A DNA stretch of 64,000 nt from the NCBI GenBank assembly GCA_001299455.1, contig CYUK01000003.1:1302001-1366000 (forward strand), written 5' to 3'. Position numbers and translations under genes: made by a program. Under the pieces are notes generated by a model. The model was not told where the DNA came from, searched no databases, and worked only from the letters and a program-made list of their open reading frames with translations. Source of the DNA: Clostridiales bacterium SIT11 (lineage in GTDB: Bacteria; Bacillota; Clostridia; Tissierellales; Peptoniphilaceae). Position 1 is the stretch's first letter; every line of letters begins with the position of its first letter. This document shows positions 36,086 to 44,539 of this stretch, piece by piece.

Positions 36086-36109
36086 TGAACCTTTTACCCG
36101 TTGGCGACC
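36086..36109 (+). promoter_or_regulatory. Candidate ECF-sigma autoregulatory promoter
   Basis: TGAACC (36086-36091, followed by TTTT), a 13-nt spacer and CGACC (36105-36109), 24 bp before the ECF sigma gene. This resembles the AAC-type -35 and CG-containing -10 of ECF promoters. No sigma-A promoter is evident. Confidence 0.5.
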
Positions 36110-36132
36110 ATATATAGGTGAAGGGGGAAAAA

Positions 36133-36642
36133 ATGAAGCTAACCAGGGAAATGATTGAAAATTTAGGGCCGAGCCTCTACCGCTTTTGCCTATCCCTGAC
36201 CAGGAAAAAGGAGGAGGCAGAGGACCTCTACCAGGAGACCTTTCTGACTTTTTTAAACTACAAGAAACCCCTGGAGGAGGAGACGGCCAAAAGTCTTTTA
36301 TTTAAAATGGCCCAGAGGCAGTGGATGGACAAGAAAAGAAAGTGGGCCAGGAGGCAGCGGATTGCTCCGGAAGTTTCTGGTGACCAGATCCTGGACCTCC
36401 TTGTAGACTCTGCCCAGGGGCCGGAAGGCCGGCTGGAAGAGAAGGAAGGTCGGCGGGCCCTGAATAGGGAAATCCTGGCCTTAGATGAGGATTTACGGTC
36501 TGTCCTCCTCCTTTATTACTTAGGAGAGATTAAAATTAGGGAGATTGGAGACCTCTTGGGAATTCCCGAGGGAACGGTAAAGTCCAGGCTCTACCAGGCC
36601 AAGAAGAAGTTAAAAGAGAGGTTAGACGATGAAGGAAAATAA
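36133..36642 (+). CDS. ECF-type RNA polymerase sigma factor
   Basis: A 169-aa extracytoplasmic-function sigma factor. Region 2 has LYRFCLSLTRKKEEAEDLYQ (about 10-30) and the ETFLTFL helix; region 4 has LLLYYLGEIKIREIGDLLG then IPEGTVKSRLYQAKKKL (about 120-160). ATG at 36133 is chosen because AAGGGGG lies just upstream; an in-frame GTG at 36118 precedes that site. It overlaps the putative anti-sigma gene by 14 bp and probably controls its own operon. Confidence 0.92.
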   Translation: MKLTREMIENLGPSLYRFCLSLTRKKEEAEDLYQETFLTFLNYKKPLEEETAKSLLFKMAQRQWMDKKRKWARRQRIAPEVSGDQILDLLVDSAQGPEGRLEEKEGRRALNREILALDEDLRSVLLLYYLGEIKIREIGDLLGIPEGTVKSRLYQAKKKLKERLDDEGK

Positions 36643-36988
36643 AAGAGATTTTTTGGAAGACCTTTTATGGGAGGACTTCCAGTATGGGGTGGACGTTCCA
36701 CCTGCCCTGAATGAAAAAATTATCCAGGCGGCCTCTCGTGGGGAAGTCTTGGAAGAGAAAAACGGGGAAGCCATGGAAGAGAAAAAAAGGATTTTAATCC
36801 TCCTGGTCCTGTCCAGCATCAGCTGGATTTTAAGCCTTGCCTTCTTGTCCAAAGTTTTTCTTGCCTATTTTGGGCCCATGAGCCTAAGTCTCCTTGTCTA
36901 TTTCTTGCTCTATAGCCTAGGGGGCCTCGTTGTCCTAGGCCTCGTTGTCCTTGATGAAAGGAGGAAAAATCTATGCGTAATAACCTAA
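36629..36988 (+). CDS. Putative membrane anti-sigma factor
   Basis: A 119-aa protein: about 50 acidic cytoplasmic residues (DFLEDLLWEDFQYGVDVPPAL, EKIIQAASRGEVLEE), then two helices (about 55-75 and 80-107). No zinc-binding anti-sigma motif is seen. Position directly after, and overlapping, the ECF gene supports an anti-sigma role. It also overlaps the following gene by 16 bp. Confidence 0.6.
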   Translation: MKENKRDFLEDLLWEDFQYGVDVPPALNEKIIQAASRGEVLEEKNGEAMEEKKRILILLVLSSISWILSLAFLSKVFLAYFGPMSLSLLVYFLLYSLGGLVVLGLVVLDERRKNLCVIT

Positions 36989-37353
36989 TTGCTTTTATGC
37001 CCATAATACTCTTATTTTTAGCCACTATTTTTTTTGGGATTTGGGTCTACAGAGACGCCAAGGCCCATGGAGAAAATGGTCTTCTCTGGTTATGTGTCGT
37101 CATCCTAGTCCCCAATGGCCTGGGGGTGGTCCTCTACCTTCTTCTAGTAAAGAGGGACCAAAAGAAACTTTGCCCCAAGTGCGGGACCCACAATCCTATG
37201 GGCAACAAGCATTGCGGATCTTGTGGGGAAGACCTGGATTCTGTGAGATTGGAAAGTGATCAGGGGAGCAAGATTTGGATTCCTGCCTTGGTCCTTTTAA
37301 TCCTGGGCATCCTATGGTTTATTGGGATTGTGGTTACTACCTGGCCCCAATAG
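36973..37353 (+). CDS. Zinc-ribbon membrane protein (tandem paralogue 1)
   Basis: A 126-aa protein with an N-terminal two-helix unit (phospholipase D-nuclease N-terminal-like: GIWVYRDAKAHGENGLLWL), a zinc ribbon with CPKCGTHNPMGNKHCGSCG (about 67-85) and a third helix near the C-terminus. The next gene is a clear paralogue. It overlaps the putative anti-sigma gene, so it belongs to the ECF operon. Function unknown; envelope stress is plausible. Confidence 0.75.
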   Translation: MRNNLIAFMPIILLFLATIFFGIWVYRDAKAHGENGLLWLCVVILVPNGLGVVLYLLLVKRDQKKLCPKCGTHNPMGNKHCGSCGEDLDSVRLESDQGSKIWIPALVLLILGILWFIGIVVTTWPQ

Positions 37354-37429
37354 TCTCATTCTTTAGAAGAGTTTAGCTTGGATCAAAACCCATCTTTAAA
37401 AATGGTTTACGATTGAAAGGAGAAAATAA

Positions 37430-37873
37430 ATGTCGGTAAGAACAGTAATGCCCATGATGCCTACAATTATGATGGTGGCCATGGGGCTCATCTTGATTTC
37501 CAGTATTCTAATGGCTATCTGGGTCTACAAGGATGCCAAGGCCCATGGGGAAAATGGCCTCCTCTGGCTTGTCATTGTTATTGTGGTCCCCAATGCCCTG
37601 GGTCTTGTCCTCTACCTCCTCCTAGTCAAGAGGGAGGAAAAGAAGATTTGCCCCACTTGTGGAAGTTATAACCCCCTAAATTCCAGCCACTGCGGCCAAT
37701 GTGGAGGGTCTCTGGACCAGGCCCAAAGGGTGGAAGCGCCAGGAAATAAATTATGGGTTGTAGCCCTTGTTTTCCTAGCTTTGGCCATTGTCCTTATTGT
37801 AGGGTCTCTTGCTTTTATGGCTCAGCAAGATGGGGCCTATGGGCTGGTTTCCCAAATAAATAGTTTAGTTTAA
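37430..37873 (+). CDS. Zinc-ribbon membrane protein (tandem paralogue 2)
   Basis: A 147-aa paralogue of the preceding protein, with the shared WVYKDAKAHGENGLLWL helix unit, a zinc ribbon with CPTCGSYNPLNSSHCGQCG and a C-terminal helix. The Met-rich N-terminus (VMPMMPTIMMVAMG) differs from its partner. The 76-bp gap holds no clear terminator, so it may be the last gene of the ECF operon. Tandem duplication is the likely origin. Confidence 0.75.
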   Translation: MSVRTVMPMMPTIMMVAMGLILISSILMAIWVYKDAKAHGENGLLWLVIVIVVPNALGLVLYLLLVKREEKKICPTCGSYNPLNSSHCGQCGGSLDQAQRVEAPGNKLWVVALVFLALAIVLIVGSLAFMAQQDGAYGLVSQINSLV

Positions 37874-37876
37874 AAG

Positions 37877-37901
37877 ATTCCCGGGTTTCCGGGAATTTTT
37901 T
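37877..37901 (+). terminator. Terminator of the ECF/zinc-ribbon operon
   Basis: ATTCCCGG (37877-37884) pairs with CCGGGAAT (37889-37896) over a 4-nt loop, then T. Confidence 0.9.
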
Positions 37902-37911
37902 CTTTCTGGAA

Positions 37912-37930
37912 GTTCTTTCCTGGAAAGAAC
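37912..37930. promoter_or_regulatory. Perfect palindrome in the -35 region of pyrF
   Basis: GTTCTTTCC (37912-37920), one T, GGAAAGAAC (37922-37930). It ends 18 bp before the extended -10 of pyrF, so it occupies the -35 zone. No T run follows, so it is more likely a protein-binding site than a terminator. Confidence 0.55.
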
Positions 37931-37948
37931 AACATCTAAGGATTTCCA

Positions 37949-37957
37949 TGCTATAAT
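37949..37957 (+). promoter_or_regulatory. Extended -10 promoter of pyrF-pyrE
   Basis: TGCTATAAT with the -10 at 37952-37957, 25 bp before the start codon. The -35 zone has no consensus and overlaps the palindrome. Confidence 0.65.
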
Positions 37958-37981
37958 ATATAGAAGAAAAGGGGGAAAAGA

Positions 37982-38677
37982 ATGGATAGAGATTTAATTG
38001 TTGCCCTGGACTTTCCTAGTGGAGACCAGGCGCTTGACTTTTTAGACCACTTTACAGACCCCATCTTTGTCAAGGTGGGCATGGAACTTTTTTATAAGGA
38101 AGGACCACGGATTGTTGAGGAAATAAAAAAAAGAGGTCACAAGGTCTTCTTGGACTTAAAATTTCACGACATTCCCAACACCGTCCTGGGAGCCCTTAGG
38201 TCTACCCTGGATTTGGATGTGGATATGGTCAACCTCCATATTCCTGCCGGAGCCAAGGCCATCAGGGCCTGTAAGGACTTGCTGGAAGAAGAAGGAAAAG
38301 ACACCCTCCTTTTGGGAGTCACCATCCTCACCAGCATGGAAGAAGAGGATTTAAAAGATTTACAAATCCAAGGGTCCTTAAAAGACGTCGTCAAGGCCTA
38401 TGGAGGCTTAGGGCTAAGGGCTGGCTTAGGTGGCCTGGTTTGCTCGGCCCAGGAAGTGGAAGATTTAAAGAAGGACCTGGGAGATTTTGTAGCGGTAACT
38501 CCAGGCATCCGGCCAAGTCAATATGGGGCCGATGACCAAAAACGGGTTATGACTCCTAAAGATGCCAGAAGGGCCGGCAGTGATTACATTGTTGTGGGCC
38601 GTCCTATCCGGCAGGCGGCAGACCCTGTGGCTAGCTACAAGGCCATGCGAGAAGAATTTTTAAGGGAGGATTTATGA
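37982..38677 (+). CDS. pyrF: Orotidine 5'-phosphate decarboxylase
   Basis: A 231-aa TIM-barrel enzyme that converts OMP to UMP, the last step of de novo pyrimidine synthesis. The catalytic Lys-Asp array is in FLDLKFHDIPNTV (about residue 57-69), and the phosphate loop region has TPGIRPSQYGADDQKRVMTP and DYIVVGRPI. It overlaps pyrE by 4 bp. No PyrR-type attenuator is seen in the leader. Confidence 0.95.
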   Translation: MDRDLIVALDFPSGDQALDFLDHFTDPIFVKVGMELFYKEGPRIVEEIKKRGHKVFLDLKFHDIPNTVLGALRSTLDLDVDMVNLHIPAGAKAIRACKDLLEEEGKDTLLLGVTILTSMEEEDLKDLQIQGSLKDVVKAYGGLGLRAGLGGLVCSAQEVEDLKKDLGDFVAVTPGIRPSQYGADDQKRVMTPKDARRAGSDYIVVGRPIRQAADPVASYKAMREEFLREDL

Positions 38678-39282
38678 AGCAAGTAGCAGACTGTTTATTG
38701 GATATTGGGGCAGTAACCCTGTCTCCCAAGGATCCCTATACCTGGGCTTCTGGAATTAAGGCCCCCATTTATTGTGACAACCGCCTTTTAATGAGCCATC
38801 CCCAGGAATGGGAAATTGTCATTGAATCCTTAATTTCTCTTATTCATGACAAGTACCCTCAAGTGGACTATATTATGGGAACGGCCACAGCAGGGATTCC
38901 CCATGGAGCCTTAATTGCCTACCGGCTCAAGCTCCCCATGGGTTTTGTCCGGGGCAAGGCCAAGGACCATGGCAAGGGAAAGCGAATTGAAGGAGAAATT
39001 GTCAAGGGAGCCAATTGCCTGGTTATTGAAGACTTATTTTCCACAGGAGGGTCTTCCATTGAAGCGGCCAAGGCTTGTGTGGAGGAAGGTTTTAATGTCC
39101 TGGGCATCCTCTCTATTTTTACCTACGACCTAAAAAAAGGTGGAGAAAACTTTGCCAAGTCCGGCTTTGACCACCAGTCTGCCACCAACCTAGAGGAACT
39201 TTTAGGAGTGGCCATTGAAAGAAAGGACATTACAGAAGAAGAAGGAAGGGAAATTTTTGCCTGGAAAGACCAGCTGGAATAA
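38674..39282 (+). CDS. pyrE: Orotate phosphoribosyltransferase
   Basis: A 202-aa enzyme that makes OMP from orotate and PRPP. The PRPP-binding segment is LVIEDLFSTGGSSIEA (about residue 113-128), with GKAKDHGKGKRIEG before it. Typical length. The start overlaps pyrF (ATGA), so the last two steps of UMP synthesis are made together. The other pyr genes are outside the window. Confidence 0.95.
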   Translation: MKQVADCLLDIGAVTLSPKDPYTWASGIKAPIYCDNRLLMSHPQEWEIVIESLISLIHDKYPQVDYIMGTATAGIPHGALIAYRLKLPMGFVRGKAKDHGKGKRIEGEIVKGANCLVIEDLFSTGGSSIEAAKACVEEGFNVLGILSIFTYDLKKGGENFAKSGFDHQSATNLEELLGVAIERKDITEEEGREIFAWKDQLE

Positions 39283-39309
39283 GACCGGAAGATAAGGACG
39301 GAGGAAATC

Positions 39310-40926
39310 TTGACCACGATATTTATCAGCCTCATTTTACTTTTAGCACTAGTGGCCATTCGGATATCCAACAAGTCTGGCCTGCCTGAGCTCCTCCTCT
39401 TCCTGGGCCTGGGAATCTTTTTTTCCGCCAAGGGAATGGAGTTTAAGGACTACGCCCTGGCAGACCAAATGGCCAGTCTCTCCCTTATGGTGATTATGTT
39501 CTACGGGGGTTTTGGAACCAACTGGTCCATGGGAAAAAGTGTCGCCCAGGAAAGTATCATCCTGTCTTCCCTGGGGGTCTTTTTTACAGCCCTCCTGACT
39601 GGAGCCTTTTGCCATTTTGTTTTAAAGATGGATTTTCTTGAATCCATGCTTTTAGGGTCCGTCGTAGGGTCCACAGACTATGCCTCGGTGTCCAATATTT
39701 TGGTGTCAAAAAATTTAAACTTAAAATATAATACCGCCTCTCTTTTGGAGATAGAATCTGGCTCCAATGACCCCACGGCCTATACCATGACCATGGTTTT
39801 TTTAGCCCTCTTGGCAGGGACGGAACTTTTTGTCCCCCTCCTGATTTTTAAGCAGGTGGTCTTTGGCTTAGGCCTAGGTTTTTTAATGGCCTGGATTTTC
39901 TTTAAGGTCATCGCCATCTTTCATTTTGAAGAGGATGGACTTTTTTCTGTCTTTATTGCGGCTCTTATGTTTGGAACCTACGGCCTGTCCAACTACCTAG
40001 GAGGCAATGGTTATTTGTCTATTTATGTTCTGGGCATTCTCATGGGAGACCAGGAATATGTAGGCAAGAGAGACCTGGTCTTTTTCTATGACGGAGTGTC
40101 CAGCCTGGTCCAAATCGCCCTCTTCTTTTTATTGGGCCTTATGTCCAAGCCGGCCCTCATTGTCAAGGCCCTGCCCCTGGGCCTGGCCATTATGGTTTTT
40201 ATGCTTCTAGTGGCAAGACCCCTGACCGTTTTTGGTCTAATGGCTCCCTTTAAATTAAAGGAAAATCAAAAGGCCCTGATTTCTTTTGCCGGCATCCGGG
40301 GAGCCGCTGCCATTGCCTTTGCTATTATGGCCATTAATTCCAAGGTACCCTTGGATATGGACCTCTTCCATATTATCTTTGCCATCTGTCTCTTCTCAGC
40401 CTTAATCCAAGGGTCCCTCATGCCTCTTGTGACCAAGAAACTTCAGATGTTTGACCCCAACGATACCGTCTTAAAAACCTTTAACTACTACCAGGACAAG
40501 TCCCGCCTGGGCTTTGTCCAAACGAGGATTCTGGACCAGAGTCCCTGGGTAGGGCAAAAAATTAAAGACGTAAAAATGGTCTTTAATTTTATTATTGCAA
40601 AAATTGAGCGGAATGGAGAGACCATCATTCCCCGGGGAGAAACCAAGCTAAAGGCCGGAGACCTAGTAGTCCTAGGAGGAGAAACCCACTTTGATAAGTC
40701 CGGGCAAAATCTTTTGGAAATTACCCTATCTCCCCACCACCACTGGGTAGGCAAGAAAATCCAAGATCTCCACTTGGATAAGAATGAATTAATTATTATG
40801 CTCCAGGCAGAAGATGGGGAGATTATTGTCCCTTCAGGAGAGATTCTTTTAAAAGCCGGAGACCGACTTGTCCTCATCCAGACCCATGACATAAAAAAGG
40901 CTCGGGACCGAGGAAAAAGTGCCTAG
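39310..40926 (+). CDS. Potassium/proton antiporter (CPA1 family, TrkA-C domains)
   Basis: A 538-aa membrane protein. About 12 helices form the Na+/H+ exchanger-type domain, with SVVGSTDYASVSNIL and IESGSNDPTAYTM motifs and ISFAGIRGAAAIAFAI. Two C-terminal RCK/TrkA-C type domains follow (about 395-460 and 470-530), fitting the NhaP2/CvrA-like K+/H+ antiporters. TTG start with GGAGG 5 nt upstream. It probably protects against cytoplasmic K+ or pH stress; the ligand of the TrkA-C domains is unknown. Confidence 0.88.
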   Translation: MTTIFISLILLLALVAIRISNKSGLPELLLFLGLGIFFSAKGMEFKDYALADQMASLSLMVIMFYGGFGTNWSMGKSVAQESIILSSLGVFFTALLTGAFCHFVLKMDFLESMLLGSVVGSTDYASVSNILVSKNLNLKYNTASLLEIESGSNDPTAYTMTMVFLALLAGTELFVPLLIFKQVVFGLGLGFLMAWIFFKVIAIFHFEEDGLFSVFIAALMFGTYGLSNYLGGNGYLSIYVLGILMGDQEYVGKRDLVFFYDGVSSLVQIALFFLLGLMSKPALIVKALPLGLAIMVFMLLVARPLTVFGLMAPFKLKENQKALISFAGIRGAAAIAFAIMAINSKVPLDMDLFHIIFAICLFSALIQGSLMPLVTKKLQMFDPNDTVLKTFNYYQDKSRLGFVQTRILDQSPWVGQKIKDVKMVFNFIIAKIERNGETIIPRGETKLKAGDLVVLGGETHFDKSGQNLLEITLSPHHHWVGKKIQDLHLDKNELIIMLQAEDGEIIVPSGEILLKAGDRLVLIQTHDIKKARDRGKSA

Positions 40927-40944
40927 AAAATAAATCCATGAAAA

Positions 40945-40970
40945 AAGGACCCCTCGGGGTCCTTCATTTT
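40945..40970. terminator. Bidirectional terminator
   Basis: AAGGACCCC (40945-40953) pairs with GGGGTCCTT (40956-40964). The T run is best on the minus strand, for the glutaredoxin gene; the plus side is T-rich. Confidence 0.85.
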
Positions 40971-41208
40971 ATTTACAGTTTTTTTCTAAATAATCTAAAA
41001 TATCTTGGGATTCATACATGGGCTCTTCTCCTACAAAGAGGCAGGGGACTTGTTTTTTGCCGCCCTTTTCCAAGAGGTAGTCCTTCATGGCGGGGTCCTT
41101 GTCAATATTAATGACTTCTACGCCAGTAATGGAATTTTCTTCCATAAATTTTTTCACTCGTTCACAAAAAGGACAGTAGGTTGTTGTAAATAATCTTAAA
41201 TTTTCCAT
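40969..41208 (-). CDS. Glutaredoxin-like protein
   Basis: A 79-aa thioredoxin-fold protein with the CPFC redox motif (TTYCPFCERVKKF, about residue 9), the cis-Pro region KQVPCLFVGEEPM and a C-terminal DILDYLEKN helix. The start at 41208 (MENLRLF) is set by AAAGGAG 6 nt upstream. It is likely a small dithiol oxidoreductase in the cytoplasm. Single gene between a terminator and a divergent neighbour. Confidence 0.9.
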   Translation of the reverse strand: MENLRLFTTTYCPFCERVKKFMEENSITGVEVINIDKDPAMKDYLLEKGGKKQVPCLFVGEEPMYESQDILDYLEKNCK

Positions 41209-41359
41209 AGGTATCTCCTTTCTTTTCCTTGCCTTACTCATACCCTAAGAAAAGGGAACTTAATCAAGAAACCGCCTAGGTAAATTCTAAGATATGGCTA
41301 AGGGCCCCTATTTTCTAAAAAAGTGTGATAAAGTGAAGGCAGAAGAGGAGGTAGGTTTT

Positions 41360-41899
41360 TTGGATTTATTTCAAACCATTGGCCGGGGTATGGAAAAGGC
41401 CTTTGATCGGGTCAAAGATACATCTCAAAGAGCAAAGTATAGCGCCAAAATGTATTCCAACCGGTCCAAGTTAAAGATTCAGAAAATGGAAGTTGAAGAA
41501 CAAATCAATAGACTTTACCAGGATCTGGGCCAGGCCTACTATGATTATGTAGAGGTCAAGACAGAAGAAAACCAGGAAAAAATCCGGGAGGTTATGGTAA
41601 AAATTGATGAGCAGAAGGAAATTTTGAAGGCCATTGAAAATCAAATTCGCCTCCACAAGTTTAAGGAAGAAGCCGAAGAGGTGGAAAAAAGGTGTCCCTA
41701 CTGTAATGAGCCCATTGAGGACAAGGACCAGTACTGCAGCCACTGTGGCCAAAGTATTGAAGAAACCAAGGTCTTTGAGCGTGGCATCTTTGTAGATAAT
41801 GTAGAGATTTTGACAAAAATGTGCCCCAATTGTGGCAACCAGTTAAGCGTCCACGCCAAGTACTGCAACCGGTGTGGTCTCAATATGGAAAAATATTAA
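41360..41899 (+). CDS. Coiled-coil zinc-ribbon protein
   Basis: A 179-aa soluble protein. A helical, charged segment (about 10-100, EEQINRLYQDLGQAYYDYVE and later EQKEILKAIENQIRLH) forms a probable coiled coil; two C-terminal zinc ribbons follow (CPYCNEPIEDKDQYCSHCG and CPNCGNQLSVHAKYCNRCG). The TTG at 41360 is preferred for GAGGAGG 8 nt upstream; an in-frame ATG at 41294 would give 201 aa but has no such site. Function unknown. Confidence 0.7.
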   Translation: MDLFQTIGRGMEKAFDRVKDTSQRAKYSAKMYSNRSKLKIQKMEVEEQINRLYQDLGQAYYDYVEVKTEENQEKIREVMVKIDEQKEILKAIENQIRLHKFKEEAEEVEKRCPYCNEPIEDKDQYCSHCGQSIEETKVFERGIFVDNVEILTKMCPNCGNQLSVHAKYCNRCGLNMEKY

Positions 41900-41918
41900 G
41901 CTCCCTTGGGGCTTTTTT
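41899..41918 (+). terminator. Terminator of the zinc-ribbon gene
   Basis: AGCTCCC pairs with GGGGCT over a 2-nt loop with one G-U pair, followed by six T; the stem starts at the stop codon. Confidence 0.7.
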
Positions 41919-41958
41919 CCATTTTAGGGGAGAATTTATAGAGTCTCTCTTTCTTCTA

Positions 41959-41967
41959 TGTTATAAT
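41959..41967 (+). promoter_or_regulatory. Extended -10 promoter of the hydrolase-murF operon
   Basis: TGTTATAAT with the -10 at 41962-41967. No clear -35. Confidence 0.6.
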
Positions 41968-41990
41968 ATCTAGAGATTGGAGGCAGCGGC

Positions 41991-42761
41991 ATGGAAAAAA
42001 AGATGGCCCAAATTGGAGGGCAAAATATCGCCTACTACAGGGGAGGCCAGGGAGACAAGACCTGTGTCATCCTCCATGGCTGGGGGACCAATATTGAGAC
42101 CATGATGGGAGTTTACAAGGTCCTAGAAAAAAACTTCCAGGTCTATCTTTATGATGCTCCTGGTTTCGGCCAAAGTGAAGATCCCAAGGAAGTTTGGGGA
42201 ACGGGAGACTATGCCCAATTTTTATATGCATTTTGCCAGCATTTTTCCATTTCCAAGGCCCACTTTATCGGCCATTCCTTTGGAGGGAAAACTCTAAGTC
42301 TTTTTGCCGGTGACCACCCGGACCTGGTGGACAAACTGGTTCTTATTGATGCCTCAGGCATCCTTCCAAAGAGGGGATTTTCCTACTATGCCCGGGTCTA
42401 TTCTTTTAAGGCCATGAAAAAACTCTATCTTCTGACCCACCCTTCCAAGGACCGGGAAGAGGGACTTCGGAAATTTTATGCTCGTTTTGGGTCCGACGAC
42501 TACCAAAATTCCCAGGGGACCATGCGGAAGGTCTTTGTCAAGGTGGTCAATGAATCCACTAGAGATGAGCTTGCTAAGATTCAAGCGCCCACCCTCCTGG
42601 TCTGGGGGGAAGAAGATGATGCCACCCCCCTTTGGATGGGGAAAATTTTTGAAGAAGAAATTCCAGATGCCGGCCTTGTGGTCTTAAAAGGCGGTCACTA
42701 TGCCTATGCAGAGGACTATGGAACTTTTTCTGCCGTCTTAAAGTCTTTTTTGCTCCCCTAG
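41991..42761 (+). CDS. Alpha/beta hydrolase
   Basis: A 256-aa alpha/beta hydrolase. The oxyanion-hole segment is LHGWGTNIE, the nucleophile elbow GHSFGGK (about residue 94), Asp in WGEEDDATP, and the catalytic His in KGGHYAYAED (about 234). The substrate is not readable. It lies 27 bp before murF and likely shares its transcript, which may point to a cell-envelope ester or amide as substrate, though this is weak inference. Confidence 0.85.
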   Translation: MEKKMAQIGGQNIAYYRGGQGDKTCVILHGWGTNIETMMGVYKVLEKNFQVYLYDAPGFGQSEDPKEVWGTGDYAQFLYAFCQHFSISKAHFIGHSFGGKTLSLFAGDHPDLVDKLVLIDASGILPKRGFSYYARVYSFKAMKKLYLLTHPSKDREEGLRKFYARFGSDDYQNSQGTMRKVFVKVVNESTRDELAKIQAPTLLVWGEEDDATPLWMGKIFEEEIPDAGLVVLKGGHYAYAEDYGTFSAVLKSFLLP

Positions 42762-42788
42762 AGAGGGAGTCGTTATAAAGGAGGATAT

Positions 42789-44330
42789 ATGAAAATTGAT
42801 GCTGTAATTGGCCTGGCCTATGCCGCCTACTATGGGGGCCTGGCCTATGGATGCTATCAGGTGATCAAGGCCAATGCAAAAGATCCTATTCATATGATGC
42901 AGTTGGAAGGTTACAAGCCCAAGGACTACCTGGCCTGGTTAAAGGACCACAAGGAATTTCACTTTAGCTTGAAAAATAAGTCCAGCCAGTCCAAGACACC
43001 CCTGGTCTGGACAGACCGGGCCCTGAGACTCTTTACCACCCATTGCAGGCTCAATGCCGGTCTGGTTATATTCTTTCTAGGCCTGTCCATGCTTTTCTAT
43101 GATTCCACACCCTGGCTGGTGGCCTATGCCTTGATTTTAGGCGCCCTGGCCCACCTCCAATTTTATGTGGTGGCCTTGTCAGCAAAAATCAACTGGCAAC
43201 GGGAAGTGAACATTAACCAAGGCTACTATGATACAGCCAAAGAAAAAATTCGCGAGGGACAAGAAAAGGGACAACTTAAGGTTGTAGGGATTACCGGGTC
43301 TTTCGGTAAGACTTCTACGAAATTTATGGCCTCCACTATTTTAGAAGAAGCCTTTAAGGTTCAAGCAACTCCCTCCTCCTTTAACACCCCCATGGGCCTG
43401 TCCAAGGTCATTAACAACGACTTGACAGAGGACAAGGAAGTTTTTGTGGCAGAACTGGGGGCCAAGGAGCCGGGAGAAATTAAAGAGGTGGCGGACCTGG
43501 TCCAACCAAGCTTTGGAGTCATTACAGCCATTGGCCCCACCCATATGCACCTTTTTAAGACCCTGGAAAATATTCAAAAGACCAAGTATGAATTAATAGA
43601 TGCCCTGCCGGAAGATGGTCTGGCCATCTTTAATGTGGACAATTCTTATGTCCGAGAATTGGCTGACAGGGAAAAGAGAAAGACCATCCGCTATGGGATG
43701 GACTTGAACTACAAGCCCGATGTCTATGCCGATGAAATTGAAGTCACGGACAAGGGGTCTCGCTTTAGGCTCCACTTGCCTGGGGAAAAAGGAGTGGCCT
43801 GCACCACTGTCCTCCTAGGCAAGCACAATATTTCCAACCTTCTGGCAGCTGCCTCCATTGCCTACGCCCTAGGTATGAAGGGGAAGGCCATTGCCCAGGG
43901 AATTGGGAAAGTAGAACCTGTGGAACACCGGCTGCAACTGATTAAGGGGCCTACAGGAGTCAATGTCATTGACGACGCCTTTAATTCCAATCCTGTGGGA
44001 GCCAGGGCCGCCCTGGACGTTTTGGAATCTTTTAAAAATGCCAGTAAGATTATTATCACCCCAGGCATGGTGGAATTAGGAGACATAGAAGAGGAAGAAA
44101 ATGAAAAATTGGGCCGGGAAGTTGCCAAGGTTGTGGACTACTGCATCTTGGTAGGAGAAAAACGGACCCAGCCCATCCAAAGGGGTCTAAAGGCCGAGGG
44201 ATTTCCGGAAGACCGGCTCTTTATTGCCCCCAGTCTTGATGAAGCCACCAAGATTTCTGCCCACTTAACCAAGGCAGGGGATGTGGTTTTAATTGAAAAT
44301 GACCTGCCGGATTCCTATAATGAAATATAG
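42789..44330 (+). CDS. murF: MurF-type Mur ligase with N-terminal membrane segment
   Basis: A 513-aa Mur ligase: it should add D-Ala-D-Ala to the UDP-MurNAc tripeptide. Two helices near residues 75-95 and 98-122 precede the ligase. The ATP loop is GITGSFGKTSTK (about 168), with later motifs AELGAKEPGEIKEVADLV, NVDNSYVRELA, GKHNISNLLAAASIAY and DDAFNSNP. The adjacent ddl gene, which makes D-Ala-D-Ala, supports MurF. The membrane-anchored form is known in Bacillota. A different amino acid ligase of the Mur family is possible but less likely. Confidence 0.85.
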   Translation: MKIDAVIGLAYAAYYGGLAYGCYQVIKANAKDPIHMMQLEGYKPKDYLAWLKDHKEFHFSLKNKSSQSKTPLVWTDRALRLFTTHCRLNAGLVIFFLGLSMLFYDSTPWLVAYALILGALAHLQFYVVALSAKINWQREVNINQGYYDTAKEKIREGQEKGQLKVVGITGSFGKTSTKFMASTILEEAFKVQATPSSFNTPMGLSKVINNDLTEDKEVFVAELGAKEPGEIKEVADLVQPSFGVITAIGPTHMHLFKTLENIQKTKYELIDALPEDGLAIFNVDNSYVRELADREKRKTIRYGMDLNYKPDVYADEIEVTDKGSRFRLHLPGEKGVACTTVLLGKHNISNLLAAASIAYALGMKGKAIAQGIGKVEPVEHRLQLIKGPTGVNVIDDAFNSNPVGARAALDVLESFKNASKIIITPGMVELGDIEEEENEKLGREVAKVVDYCILVGEKRTQPIQRGLKAEGFPEDRLFIAPSLDEATKISAHLTKAGDVVLIENDLPDSYNEI

Positions 44331-44347
44331 CCCAAAGCCTTGGGTTT
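44331..44347 (+). terminator. Short terminator after murF
   Basis: CCCAA and TTGGG around a 4-nt loop, then TTTTC. Weaker than the hairpin just downstream. Confidence 0.5.
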
Positions 44348-44349
44348 TC

Positions 44350-44398
44350 AATACTTTCAAGCCTGGACAAGAGGGGGCCGGGCTTGGAAGTATTTTTT
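44350..44398 (+). terminator. Long terminator hairpin between murF and ddl
   Basis: A 17-bp stem with two G-U pairs (44350-44366 with 44378-44394), an 11-nt loop and six T. Confidence 0.88.
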
Positions 44399-44539
44399 AT
44401 GGGAAGACTGAAGGGCCGAAGCTCCCTTAGAGAAAAGTAAAGGTCTTCTTAAAATTTTTAAAACTTTAGTGAAAAGGCCGAAGTCCCGGGCCAGGTATGA
44501 TAAAATAAAGAGAGATAGAATGAACATATAGGAGGATCT

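Noticed and set aside
37381-37429. Imperfect inverted repeat AAACCCAT/ATGGTTT before the second zinc-ribbon gene as an operator or ECF promoter
   Set aside because: It has a bulge, and no matching -35/-10 pair of the ECF type was found there.
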